Positions 29,801 to 40,332 of a stretch of 64,000 nt of DNA are shown here, in pieces. Each line of letters opens with the position of its first letter. Positions within the stretch are counted from its first letter, which is position 1. The stretch comes from an uncultured Siphonobacter sp. (GTDB lineage Bacteria; Bacteroidota; Bacteroidia; Cytophagales; Spirosomataceae), in NCBI GenBank assembly GCA_913774715.1, contig CAJYHS010000109.1, forward strand, positions 42,639-106,638. The letters run 5' to 3'. The notes beneath the pieces are model-generated. The model did not search any database. It saw only the letters and a list, made by a program, of their open reading frames with translations, and was not told where the DNA came from. Both the position numbers and the translations under genes were made by a program.

Positions 29801-31953
29801 TCGGCATACAATTTCAACGCGTGTAAATCCAGCTGTTCGATGGCCACGGTTCCCTTTACCGTCGGAAACTCATCTTTCATGTTGGCATTTGCCACCAGAT
29901 TTAACCGGGCGTTGGGATCATTGATACCGCCTTTGACATCCAGTAAGCCTTGATTTAAACTTCCTTTCGCCGCAAACTGACGATAGGTATAGCCTTGCAA
30001 AGTCGCTTCCGGTACGTTCAAGTCGAAGGTCGTACTCATGGTTTTGGGATCAATACCTTTACCATTGACGGTTGCCGTAGCCGTAATTGCCCCAAATTGC
30101 TGAGGTTGCATGAGCCATTTTCCTAAATCCAGTTGTTCGATGTTAGCCGTCCCGGCATAAGCCTGATTTTTACCCGTAACAAAATTTTTAAGTCGTCCGT
30201 CGAATGCCAGGTTTCCGTAGGAAGAATTCATGGCAATATCCAGATCAATATCATTCAACCGGCCTTTGGCCGTTCCCGCCAATTTCAGCTGAGCCGGAAT
30301 GCTGATGGAATCAGGCAGTGAACCTTTAGGTGCCAGTTTCTTTACATCGGCGGAGCTGGTCGTTGCGTTCTCCAATACGATGTTCAGCCCCATTTTTTCA
30401 GGATCAGTAGGATACGATACTTTTCCGTGAGCTTTCAGTTTTGTAGAAGACAGTATGGAGAATTCAACCAGGGGTAAATTCAAATCCGCCAGCGAGCCTT
30501 TGGCCTGAATCGAAGCGTTGACCACAGCCTTTTCATTGCCTTTGATCGGAGTAGTTTGGGCTAAACTCGGCACCAGGGTGATGATATCCGCAAACGAGAT
30601 TTTATTCTGCGTCATGTTCACATCTACCAGCACGCGTTTGGCTTCAGCCGCTCGCGTAAGCTGGCCCAATGAATCAAACTTAATGACAAGCTTATCTTTC
30701 AGGAGTGTTCCTGGCGTTTGAAGAATAAAGTTCGTCAACCCAATTTGTTGCGGACTGTAAAAAACGTCAGCATTGAAGCGTTGAAGATTTACGCCACTTT
30801 TTTCCCGGAATTTACCTTCGCGAAGCTTTCCCGAAATCAGATTAGGCTGATAAACCAATTCATTACCGTTCAACGTAAAACCTTTAATGTCGATGTGGCT
30901 ATAATCCAGCCCTTTGGGTTGACGGGGGTTATTATCGTTGTCAAACTTAATATCGTTATTGGCAAAGCGAACCCGGCCAATAGAAGCTTTCCAGCCGGCA
31001 TTAGGGTCCTGAGGTTTTTCTTTATTATTGGGAGCCGGAGGAGCTTCCGGTTGCGGAGCCGTTTTGCTCAGTGTCGCCGTAATCTGTGAATTCATTAATT
31101 CCAAGGAACGAATAATGGCCTGCTGCCCTTCAAGGTACAACTGATCACCCGCCAGATTAAGCTGACCTACTTTACCCGTACTACTAAATCCCGCTTCTTC
31201 GGCTTTGATATTCCAGGCCGTGCGGCTTAGTTGCCAGTCACCCATGCGTAAATCCATGGTATCCCCTGGTACTGTAGCGGCATCATTCACTTTTCCGGGA
31301 ATGTCAATTCCTTTGTAAATCCGGGCCTGAGCAATCAGACCGTTGGAGGTAATTTCCGCGATATGATAACGAGACTCGGCGGGGTTAATTTCATCAAATT
31401 TCCCTTTTAGCGTATCAACGGCAAAATGAATATCGGCTCCGGCAATGTCATCGACATAATGGATTCGAACGTCATTCATTCCTACTCCTGACAAACTTAA
31501 CGCCAATGGAGCCGAAGAGGTATCCGCTGGATCAGCAGGAGCTCCCGAAGAAAAAGCGTCAACCAGGAAATTGAAGTTAAAGGCTGTATCCGGTAAAGTT
31601 CGGGTTACGTTCAGTCTGATCTTATCCAGCTCAATCTGATTCAATGCTATCCGACCCTGAATCAGGCCCAGCATATCAATATCTACCCGAAGTCGTCCAC
31701 CGCTTAGAAGTGTATCGCCTTTGGGCGTTTGAAAGTATACGTCTTCGAGTTGAATCCAGTCGGGAATCTGATAACTGATTTTACCAATATGGAAAGGAGT
31801 ATCCAGCTTACTTGCGAGATAACGATTGGCCTGTTTAGTAACGAAATTCTGGCCCCACGGGGTTAGGCCCAATACCAGCAGAAAGACAATTACCAAAAGT
31901 AAAAGCCCACCAATGGAAGCCAGCGAAATTTTAAGTATTTTTTTTACAGTCAT
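26878..31953 (-). CDS. tamB: Translocation/assembly module TamB
   Basis: About 1690 aa AsmA/TamB-like beta-helical protein with an N-terminal TM; C-terminal DUF490-type segment (QQLDRLASNVIKGVDLNVGLNSSSDYAN...GKNFVLEDNTG). Confidence 0.9.
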   Translation of the reverse strand: MTVKKILKISLASIGGLLLLVIVFLLVLGLTPWGQNFVTKQANRYLASKLDTPFHIGKISYQIPDWIQLEDVYFQTPKGDTLLSGGRLRVDIDMLGLIQGRIALNQIELDKIRLNVTRTLPDTAFNFNFLVDAFSSGAPADPADTSSAPLALSLSGVGMNDVRIHYVDDIAGADIHFAVDTLKGKFDEINPAESRYHIAEITSNGLIAQARIYKGIDIPGKVNDAATVPGDTMDLRMGDWQLSRTAWNIKAEEAGFSSTGKVGQLNLAGDQLYLEGQQAIIRSLELMNSQITATLSKTAPQPEAPPAPNNKEKPQDPNAGWKASIGRVRFANNDIKFDNDNNPRQPKGLDYSHIDIKGFTLNGNELVYQPNLISGKLREGKFREKSGVNLQRFNADVFYSPQQIGLTNFILQTPGTLLKDKLVIKFDSLGQLTRAAEAKRVLVDVNMTQNKISFADIITLVPSLAQTTPIKGNEKAVVNASIQAKGSLADLNLPLVEFSILSSTKLKAHGKVSYPTDPEKMGLNIVLENATTSSADVKKLAPKGSLPDSISIPAQLKLAGTAKGRLNDIDLDIAMNSSYGNLAFDGRLKNFVTGKNQAYAGTANIEQLDLGKWLMQPQQFGAITATATVNGKGIDPKTMSTTFDLNVPEATLQGYTYRQFAAKGSLNQGLLDVKGGINDPNARLNLVANANMKDEFPTVKGTVAIEQLDLHALKLYAEPFQVKGNIQMDFASTNPEKLIGTLRTENLNINLKGENYPVDSLYLVANAEGTSKTIIARTPFAEIDLGGNFQYADLAAAAITEINKYVTIPDMQVEAPKAPTDFTLKMRVRQHPLLLAFVPGLTRLEPVKIEATLDSKRADSTLNISVTAGPIEYDTMVVSGANLKLASTDGKLVLQGQVGEVRKQSLHLYPTNITASAAQNQLQFKVMNKDSVNNDRFGIAGRVGIQGDVYELHLDRQALLTNYQYWTSDTTGYIRYSKEGVVAEKFRLETNNQALIVNSTEPTPNAPLHVELKNLVISDLLKLANQDSTMANGVLNGDVVVKDYLGTEGTTKKLSFTGDLKVDSLNVMQKNLGNLQAKFANMTDDRIQADVNLIGETNDLHVGGFYNPSSTDQALDLKVELRRLDTRTIEAFSFGQLRQAEGQLQGEMTVKGAVDKPRLNGQINFQEVGFNVAFINESYAIDKQAIVFDNQTIRLNKFAIRDREGHTFTTDGTVSIANLPDVGYNLQVSADRFNVLNASRRDNELVYGTASLTTNLRIRGNGSTPSVTGNLKVDDGSKITMVIPDSGPSAEESEGIITFIQPNDTTALAKYLRKPKVDTLNTKITFDQLANSNIAIDVEINDATEFNVIVDEQSGDNLRAKGNARLNVTMDAAGNIGLFGRYDVTEGAYALTYEVLKRNFEIEKGSSIVFAGDPLSATLDITALYRIQARVSELIASQTNEEVKDGRNLYANKLPFDVALKMEGNLAAPELSFDVLLPDDAKAPSPEIKESVEAKLVQFRKDPSEINKQVFALLVLGSFLPENSYDFFSGSGGGGLNAENLARTSVSKILSQQLDRLASNVIKGVDLNVGLNSSSDYANNKEGAAEGSTATKTDLNIGLSKSFFNGRLSVSVGKNFVLEDNTGVQRNNAQVFDNISVNYSITRDGRYMVRAYRMNELENILEGYVIETGLGFVINLDYNTFNQIFGKKKVE

Positions 31954-32307
31954 ACGTATGAACACGACAGCGGGAAGCCGAAACACTATTTACTCTCTAA
32001 AGGGGTAATCCATTCCTAAAATCAAGGCAAAACTGGGGAAATGACTAGATACAATTGATACCTTTGCCTCAAGTTGTGGAATAATTTACACTATTTCCTT
32101 TATATTCTTTACATATAGCTCTTGCAATCATTAACACCCTTGCTGTTTACCCAATGATCAGAATTAGGGATTGAAGTGGTTCTTCTCCCCTTTTTCCTTT
32201 CTTTCTAAACGCTTCGCGGTTACCTTTGTTCTCTTCTATTTGGGAAGCATGGATTCCGTTGACGAATCAGAAAGCAGCTTCGCCTCCAAAGTTGCATTTG
32301 AAAACCT

Positions 32308-33405
32308 ATGAAAATCTTTGCCCACTTTTGCCGTTTACTGGTTGGTGTTATCTTCATTTTTTCGGGATTAATCAAGCTTAACGATCCCGTAGGTACCCAA
32401 ATAAAGCTGGAAGAATACTTCGAAGTTTTTGCTCAGGATTTTTCGGGCATGGCTGCATTCTGGGAAGCCCTCGTTCCCTACGCTCTTTACTTTTCAATTC
32501 TGCTTTGTTCACTCGAAATACTGGCTGGGGTTGCCTTGTTGGTTCAGTGGAAATTACGGCGAACAGCCTGGTTTCTGGTATTACTCTGTACCTTCTTTGC
32601 CTTTCTTACGTTCTATTCAGCTTACTTTAATAAGGTTACCGATTGCGGCTGTTTCGGAGAGATGATTAAGCTTCAGCCCTGGACTTCTTTCTGGAAAGAC
32701 ATTATTCTCCTCGTCTTATTACTGGTAGTGCTTTGGCAACGTAACCTCTTTCGCGACGCCCGTACCACCGGAGTGATGGTTTTGGCGGCCTTGTTCTGCC
32801 TGGGTCTGGCTTTCTACGCCGTTCGGTATCTTCCACCTTATGATGGACTAGCTTATGCCGTGGGTGAAAACATTCCCGCAAATATGAAAAACCGGGAACC
32901 CTTCCGTTTTAAATATTTGATGATAAAAGATGGGAAAGAGACTGAATTCGATCAGTATCCCAGCGATACGACGTATCAGTTCAAGGAAATGATTGGTCCG
33001 TTGAACCCAGACGCGGGGCCTCGCATTACCGATTACCGCTTATGGAATGGCGATACGGATTTCACGCAAGATTCCTTTCAGGGCAATCACTTATTCCTCA
33101 TTATTCAGGACGTTAAAAAAGTGAATCTAAGTACTATTGATAATATCAGAGCCTTATTGAAAAGTCTGGAAGGATCTTCGGTTAAACCCGCCATTCTTAC
33201 GTCTTCACCGGAAGATGACTTCAATGCTTTTCGTCATGAATATCAATTAGCTGTTCCCTATTATTTTGCTGATTTCAAGGTTCTGAAAACCATCGTTCGT
33301 AGTAACCCAGGTTTATGGTTACTCTCTAATGGTACGGTTCGGGGGAAATGGAGTTATGCCAGCGTTCCTTCGAAAGAAACGATCCTTGAAAAAACTAACC
33401 CATGA
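32308..33405 (+). CDS. DoxX-family membrane protein with C-terminal thioredoxin-like domain (BT_3928-like)
   Basis: LVGVIFIFSGLIKLNDPVGTQIKLEEYFEVFA...DCGCFGEMIKLQPWTSFWKDIILL. Confidence 0.85.
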   Translation: MKIFAHFCRLLVGVIFIFSGLIKLNDPVGTQIKLEEYFEVFAQDFSGMAAFWEALVPYALYFSILLCSLEILAGVALLVQWKLRRTAWFLVLLCTFFAFLTFYSAYFNKVTDCGCFGEMIKLQPWTSFWKDIILLVLLLVVLWQRNLFRDARTTGVMVLAALFCLGLAFYAVRYLPPYDGLAYAVGENIPANMKNREPFRFKYLMIKDGKETEFDQYPSDTTYQFKEMIGPLNPDAGPRITDYRLWNGDTDFTQDSFQGNHLFLIIQDVKKVNLSTIDNIRALLKSLEGSSVKPAILTSSPEDDFNAFRHEYQLAVPYYFADFKVLKTIVRSNPGLWLLSNGTVRGKWSYASVPSKETILEKTNP

Positions 33406-35009
33406 GGCCTATTTCTTTATTTCGTTACCCTTGGCCTGCTCTTCTTCTATTCCTGATTCCCGTACTCACCTACGGCTGGCTTTTGAATGAATTTGCAGTA
33501 AACCTTCCCTGGGCGGATGACTCGTCCTTTATGCTCTATGCGTATCATCGGTTATTACCAACGGATAGCTGGGCAGCATTCTGGGCAGATACCTTCCGAC
33601 AACATATCGACCATCGCATTGCTACGCCACGTCTGCTGATTTGGGTAACGTCTTTACTACAGGGAGAATTAAATTTTCGAACGGCCATTATCATCGGAAA
33701 CCTGAGTTTAGGAGCTTCGGTGTGGTTACTCTATCGCTCTTTTCGTCGGAACGGACATGCGTTCTGGTTATTCGTACCCGTCACATTCTTCATTTTTCAA
33801 CCCGTCCATTACCTAGATTCCCTTTGGACTATCTGCGTGTACCAGCATAATTTCCTCATTTTTTGGGTATTATTAACGCTGGAATGTTTGCAGTCTTCAC
33901 GACCCTGGACTTTTATCGTTGCTCTTTTTTCTGCCTTGGCAGCCACCTATACCGGCGGCAATGGCATGTTCATCTGGCTCCCAGGTTTACTACTTTTACT
34001 CTTTCAGAAAAAGTATCGTCTGGCAGGGATTTGGGCCCTTGTTATCGGATTAGCTGGCGGACTTTATTTCGTTGGATTAGAGGCGGGACAAGAAACGCAC
34101 ATTCATGAAAGCCTTTCAAAACCCTGGGAAGTACTTAAATACGTTGCCGTATTTCTCGGAGGAATGACCGCTGCGTTCAGTCCTTCCATTGCTCCTGCTA
34201 TTGGGTTGGGTTTCAGTATTAGCTTTATTCTATTATTATCCGGTGTATTCATCACCCGAAAAAAGATCTCCTTATCGACGCTGGGACTTTTGCTTTTTCT
34301 AGCCTTATCAGCAGGGGCAGTAGGAGTTTCGCGTTCCTGGAGTGGTGTTGCTATTACCGACCGTTACCAGATTTACGCGGCTTTTGCACTGGCCGCCGCG
34401 TATGTACTGGTCATTGATCTGCTACGCCCTGCTTTCCAGAAAATCGCTGGGGTGCTGACGATCTTTGCCGCGATTATCTTCTGGATTTCAGCGTGGTATA
34501 CCAAGTACCCGCTTTTGACCAAATACCGGGATTTATTATTAACCGAAAGTTATAACTGGCAGAAAAATGGTAAGTTCCTGGATGTCTTGCCCTTTCACAA
34601 TCAAGCCTTTCAATACGCTTATCCGCCTATCATTGCCAGTCAAACGTATCGACTTCCCAAAGTCATTCTGGAGCCTGATTTTTCAAAAGCTTTACCTGTT
34701 CAGGATACGTCGACTATTGAATGGAATTTATCCGTTCCGGGTAAGCCTGTCAGTATCAAATCTGATCAGATTGATTTAAATTCAGGCCCGGTTTATCTGG
34801 TTTTAAAGTCCGATAAAAGTCACTGGCTTGCTTCATTCTTACCAAAACCTAATGCAAAAGCCCAGTTTTTAAAAACGGGAAAACCATTATATAAAGGAGG
34901 AATAGCCCAATTTGTGACCGAATCATTACCGAACGGAACCTATCAGTTAGGACTTTATCGGAGAAATCAGGTGTATTGGTTGAATCAGCATTTTACCAGA
35001 GCCGACTAA
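33402..35009 (+). CDS. Polytopic membrane protein, possible GT-C-fold glycosyltransferase
   Basis: 4-nt overlap with upstream gene; multi-TM with acidic motif in first loop (LPWADDSSFMLYAYHRLLP). Confidence 0.6.
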   Translation: MRPISLFRYPWPALLLFLIPVLTYGWLLNEFAVNLPWADDSSFMLYAYHRLLPTDSWAAFWADTFRQHIDHRIATPRLLIWVTSLLQGELNFRTAIIIGNLSLGASVWLLYRSFRRNGHAFWLFVPVTFFIFQPVHYLDSLWTICVYQHNFLIFWVLLTLECLQSSRPWTFIVALFSALAATYTGGNGMFIWLPGLLLLLFQKKYRLAGIWALVIGLAGGLYFVGLEAGQETHIHESLSKPWEVLKYVAVFLGGMTAAFSPSIAPAIGLGFSISFILLLSGVFITRKKISLSTLGLLLFLALSAGAVGVSRSWSGVAITDRYQIYAAFALAAAYVLVIDLLRPAFQKIAGVLTIFAAIIFWISAWYTKYPLLTKYRDLLLTESYNWQKNGKFLDVLPFHNQAFQYAYPPIIASQTYRLPKVILEPDFSKALPVQDTSTIEWNLSVPGKPVSIKSDQIDLNSGPVYLVLKSDKSHWLASFLPKPNAKAQFLKTGKPLYKGGIAQFVTESLPNGTYQLGLYRRNQVYWLNQHFTRAD

Positions 35010-35046
35010 CTTTTAAACCTATCCTCTACATCATAAAAGGCATTAC

Positions 35047-35568
35047 ATGAAAAACATTTTTTTACTCGGCATGCCCTCTTCCGGCAAGAGTACGCTGGGA
35101 AGAAGTTTAGCCCGTGAGATTGGGTATGAATTTGTGGATATGGATAAGCGAATTGAAATTCGTGAGCTATTAACCATTGCCGAAATTTTCAGTTTAAAGG
35201 GCGAACCTTACTTTAGAAATGTAGAAAGTGACATGCTCAAAAGTTTTTCGGCCGATTCTGGTTTAGTGATTTCAACCGGTGGTGGGGTTCCCTGTTTTCA
35301 TGATAATATGAAATTCATTAAGGAAAATGGAGTTAGTCTATTTCTCGATGTACCCCCAAAAATTCTGGCAGATCGTATTCTTCATACCAAGAAAAATGAC
35401 CGTCCGCTGTTAGTTACTGAAGACCCGGCGGAATTATTAACTGCTTTGGAAACCAAAATTGCCAATCGTCGAAGTTATTACGAACAGGCTGACGTAACTA
35501 TCGCAGGAGAAACAGACGTACAAACCATGCTGGAGATCTTAAGGCATCTTCAGGTGATTGAATCATAA
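35047..35568 (+). CDS. aroK: Shikimate kinase
   Basis: LGMPSSGKSTLGRSLAREIGYEFVDMDKRIE...ISTGGGVPCF...RPLL. Confidence 0.94.
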   Translation: MKNIFLLGMPSSGKSTLGRSLAREIGYEFVDMDKRIEIRELLTIAEIFSLKGEPYFRNVESDMLKSFSADSGLVISTGGGVPCFHDNMKFIKENGVSLFLDVPPKILADRILHTKKNDRPLLVTEDPAELLTALETKIANRRSYYEQADVTIAGETDVQTMLEILRHLQVIES

Positions 35569-35570
35569 GT

Positions 35571-35606
35571 AAAAAAGGACGCTGCATAATTGCAGCGTCC
35601 TTTTTA
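35571..35606. terminator. Bidirectional terminator
   Basis: aaaaaaggacgctgca taat tgcagcgtccttttt. Confidence 0.85.
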
Positions 35607-35625
35607 GTAGAAAAGAGATTATGAC

Positions 35626-37278
35626 TTAGAAATACGTTCCAATCGTCAGAACGGCATTCGTTACTTTCGTTTTGATACTTGCCGAAGCATAGGTGTTGGC
35701 ATCAGCCAGAATATATGGAGTATACGCTGAGTTTTGCTGACTGTGCAATACCGTGCCGTCAATGTAGAAGTTACTGGTTTTGTAACCAATTCCGCCTGAA
35801 TACACAAAACGGCTCCGATCCAGATTATTATACTGAGCTATCTGCTGGTAAGGATCCTGGTAATAACTTACCCCTGCCCGCAAGCTTACTTTATCAATCC
35901 GATATTCACCGCCTACTTTCAGATTGACGACGTTTCGATAGGTATTTTTGATGATACCCGTGTAATACCCGTCACGTAACCCTCCATCAGCATTATCATC
36001 GTTTGAAGATAGTTTCATTCCTGAATAACCTACATACTCCGCATCCGCAGAAATAAAGCCTGATTTACCGAAGAAGATTCCTACGCCACCGCTCAGTTTC
36101 ATCGGTGTACGTAGTCTATAACGAGAATCAAAAGGTAAAATAGATAAAGTCGGTACGCTGGTAATAGCTGATGAACCACTCTGATTGCTTATACCATAAC
36201 CCGCTGCCCGAAGATATCCGGGTAAGTTAGAGTCATACTCTGGGTTCGTATCTTCGTTAACCAGAAATGGACGAGCTAATTGCGTTTGCAGCCCCTGCCC
36301 CGCTGATTCGCTAATGGTATACCAGGTTGGACTAGCGACAGAAACGCCTAGCCGAAGGACATCATTAGGCCGGTAAATCACCCCTCCCGATAGACTTATT
36401 CCGTTGCCGGAAGTATTTAAGTCATTCGTGTAGGAGAACCCACTAATAGCCGCTGCATTTTCAAAGCTTTCGGTCATCGTTTTGGTATTGGTATAATTCA
36501 TTCGTGCCAATGATACACCAAAACCTACATAGAGCTTATTTCGGTAGTTAGCCCCGTAAGAAGCACTCCAGTTACTGGTAAAACCGGTGCTAGTGGAAAG
36601 AAAAGATTGATTCGCAGCATTTCCCTGCTCTGTTCCTACGTAAGGATAGCCATCCCTACTGGTCGGATCAATTAACAATCCATAATAGAACATGGAAGTT
36701 GGGAAATCAAAAACACTTCCATTATTTCTTAGATCAGATTTGAAATCATCCACAATAACGCCCTGTGCGGAACTTGTAGCTTCCTGATTGGCTAATTCAG
36801 CAAAGTAATCAGCCATAGAGCTTTGGTTGTTACGGCCGCCAAAGCGAATGGAATTTTTGAAAATATTCTGTCGTGAATAACTGATCCCAAATGCTCCCCC
36901 TTGCCAGCCACCGGAACGAACCGGATTACGGTTTTTTCCCGCGAAAACAGCGGCTAGATTTCCTACGGAAAACTGATTAGCACTAGCATTCTGGGTAGTA
37001 TTAATGTACTGTGACGAATTATTAATCTGACTGAACATTGGTGAAATGCTCAATTCTGATCGTGTATAAAAACCTAAACCCGCCGGGTTACCAGTGATGT
37101 TACTAACATCAGCACCGATAGCGGAGTGACTGCCACCCATCGCCTGCATACGTGCCGACCCCTGAGGATTAGTCTGAGAAAAAAGACGGGACAACGATTC
37201 ATAACTATTGTCCTGTGCCATTGCTGCTTTTGATAGTACTAACAAAGCAGTGACATAGAGAAGACGTTTCATGGTCAA
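35626..37278 (-). CDS. Outer membrane beta-barrel (FadL/OMPP1-like) protein
   Basis: Signal peptide; QTNPQGSARMQAMGGSHSAIGADVSNITGNPAGLGFYTRSELSISP; C-terminal ...VTNAVLTIGTYF. Confidence 0.82.
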   Translation of the reverse strand: MTMKRLLYVTALLVLSKAAMAQDNSYESLSRLFSQTNPQGSARMQAMGGSHSAIGADVSNITGNPAGLGFYTRSELSISPMFSQINNSSQYINTTQNASANQFSVGNLAAVFAGKNRNPVRSGGWQGGAFGISYSRQNIFKNSIRFGGRNNQSSMADYFAELANQEATSSAQGVIVDDFKSDLRNNGSVFDFPTSMFYYGLLIDPTSRDGYPYVGTEQGNAANQSFLSTSTGFTSNWSASYGANYRNKLYVGFGVSLARMNYTNTKTMTESFENAAAISGFSYTNDLNTSGNGISLSGGVIYRPNDVLRLGVSVASPTWYTISESAGQGLQTQLARPFLVNEDTNPEYDSNLPGYLRAAGYGISNQSGSSAITSVPTLSILPFDSRYRLRTPMKLSGGVGIFFGKSGFISADAEYVGYSGMKLSSNDDNADGGLRDGYYTGIIKNTYRNVVNLKVGGEYRIDKVSLRAGVSYYQDPYQQIAQYNNLDRSRFVYSGGIGYKTSNFYIDGTVLHSQQNSAYTPYILADANTYASASIKTKVTNAVLTIGTYF

Positions 37279-37363
37279 TGTATGGACTCGATCAAGATAT
37301 AAAATAGCTACAGAAAAAGCAGTGCCAGATGCAGCTCTGACAAACTACGCTATTAAATAACGA

Positions 37364-37397
37364 AAACCCCGCCAATTCTGTTGAATCGACGGGGTTT
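37364..37397 (-). terminator. Hairpin after the Gly/Tyr/Asn-rich lipoprotein gene
   Basis: aaaccccg...cggggttt inverted repeat. Confidence 0.55.
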
Positions 37398-37424
37398 AAT
37401 AAGCGTTAAAGTTTGTTAAGCTTC

Positions 37425-38540
37425 TTATCTCGGTCCACGTGAACGAGCTCCGCCACCTCCGCCGCCACCACTATTCATGGAAGGAGCAGGAGCTGAGTAA
37501 CTCCGGGCAGGAGCTGAATACGTATTCGAGTTATTACTATTCCAGCTATTCGAACGCATATTGCTGTTGTTATCATTATTCCAGCTACGTGAATAGGTAT
37601 TGTTCTGGCGATCTACAGTTCCGTTACCGCTTCGGTAAGTGTTCGAATTAGTGGTATTGGAATAGCTTTGCGTTTCACGACGAGGGCGAGAATAATAGCT
37701 GTTGTTATCCGATGAGCCATTGTAAGCACTCCGGCCACCCCGGGCATTATTCGTTCCTACGCTTGCTGAGTTACGGTTAAAATCACCGTTATAGGCCGAC
37801 TGTGAGCGGCCATAATTAGCATTTCTTGGGCGAGTATATGAGCTGTTACCATTATCAACTGGCTTCGTCACTACAGCTCCACCGCCGTAATAACCACCAT
37901 AATAAGGATAGCCTAATCCTCCGTAACCCCAGCCACCGCCGTAATAAGGGTAACCGAAGCCGCCGTAGCCAAAGCCGTAGGGGTTATAAGCCCAGCTACT
38001 GCCGTACCAAGGATCGTACATACCCATACCACCCCAGTATCCGCCTCCCATTCCCCACATGCTCCAGGGACGGTAGAAGCTGCTACCAATGCCTAAACCA
38101 ATGGAAAGACCGGGACCGAAGCCACCAAATCCATTGTATATACCGCCGTAGTAAGGCGAGCCAAACATGCTATAGCTGTTCCAGGAATTATATCCGTAAG
38201 GATTCCAGTTGCCGTAGCCAGAGTTATAGGCGTAGTTATTATTGTAATTATTGTAGCCGTACAGATTGTCGTAAACACCATTTCCGGCGTAATGACGGTT
38301 GTTGTATTTATCGGCTAGTGTCTGGTTGTAATATTCGTTCTCCGCGAGGTTCTCCCCTTTGGTCTGATCTTCTACAACGTCGTTCTGCTTGTTACTGTAG
38401 GCCATAGCCCGGACATCCGAAGAAGAAGAATAAAGGTCGTCATACACGTAGGAACGCTGAGTAGCCATTTTCGGGCTACATCCCCAAACACCCGCCAGAA
38501 GAGCTACCGCCAGGTATTTCGAAACATTCCTCATTTTCAT
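37425..38540 (-). CDS. Gly/Tyr/Asn/Ser-rich low-complexity lipoprotein
   Basis: MKMRNVSKYLAVALLAGVWGCSPKMATQ lipobox; YNNYNNNYAYNSGYGNWNPYGYNS..., YPYYGGGWGYGGLGYPYYGGYYGGG, C-terminal GGGGGGGARSRGPR. Confidence 0.8.
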   Translation of the reverse strand: MKMRNVSKYLAVALLAGVWGCSPKMATQRSYVYDDLYSSSSDVRAMAYSNKQNDVVEDQTKGENLAENEYYNQTLADKYNNRHYAGNGVYDNLYGYNNYNNNYAYNSGYGNWNPYGYNSWNSYSMFGSPYYGGIYNGFGGFGPGLSIGLGIGSSFYRPWSMWGMGGGYWGGMGMYDPWYGSSWAYNPYGFGYGGFGYPYYGGGWGYGGLGYPYYGGYYGGGAVVTKPVDNGNSSYTRPRNANYGRSQSAYNGDFNRNSASVGTNNARGGRSAYNGSSDNNSYYSRPRRETQSYSNTTNSNTYRSGNGTVDRQNNTYSRSWNNDNNSNMRSNSWNSNNSNTYSAPARSYSAPAPSMNSGGGGGGGARSRGPR

Positions 38541-38769
38541 GATTTTATGGGTTTTGAAGTTAAATTTTACCTTCAATGTGACAGTATTCGTTGCGACTGT
38601 TACAAACTTAATGCTAAAACGTATCTTTGCAATCCTCTAAAAAGACTTTAACTTTTATTAACGACAATTTTAACATTTGATTTCGTTAGCATTGATTTCA
38701 CTTAGTTACCGATTGACAATCAATCTACTAAGTTTAATTAACTAACAGTCAATTTCTCGAAAAAATTCC

Positions 38770-40242
<1,473 letters not shown>

Positions 40243-40271
40243 TTTTCCGTTGCTTTGAGAACTTTCATTTC

Positions 40272-40306
40272 AATAGCCTCTGTACCTTGCAGAGGCTATT
40301 TTTTGT
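40272..40306 (+). terminator. Rho-independent terminator of proS
   Basis: aatagcctctg taccttg cagaggctattttttgttt. Confidence 0.8.
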
Positions 40307-40332
40307 TTCAGACCTTTAAATCTATTCTTTAT

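Noticed and set aside
30718-31089. 123-aa plus-strand ORF inside tamB
   Set aside because: Antisense shadow of tamB with no domain evidence.
32059-32066. TACCTTTG as a promoter -7 element upstream of the DoxX gene (also 32221-32228)
   Set aside because: No acceptable TTTG/TTG -33 element at about 19 nt spacing; left uncalled.
37826-38407. 193-aa plus-strand ORF opposite the Gly/Tyr-rich lipoprotein
   Set aside because: Antisense shadow of a low-complexity gene that has its own lipobox and start; the Arg/Ser/Tyr-rich product looks artefactual.
40255-40332. N-terminal extension of the sialate O-acetylesterase ORF
   Set aside because: Contains the proS terminator hairpin; a signal-peptide-like start at 40333 is more plausible.
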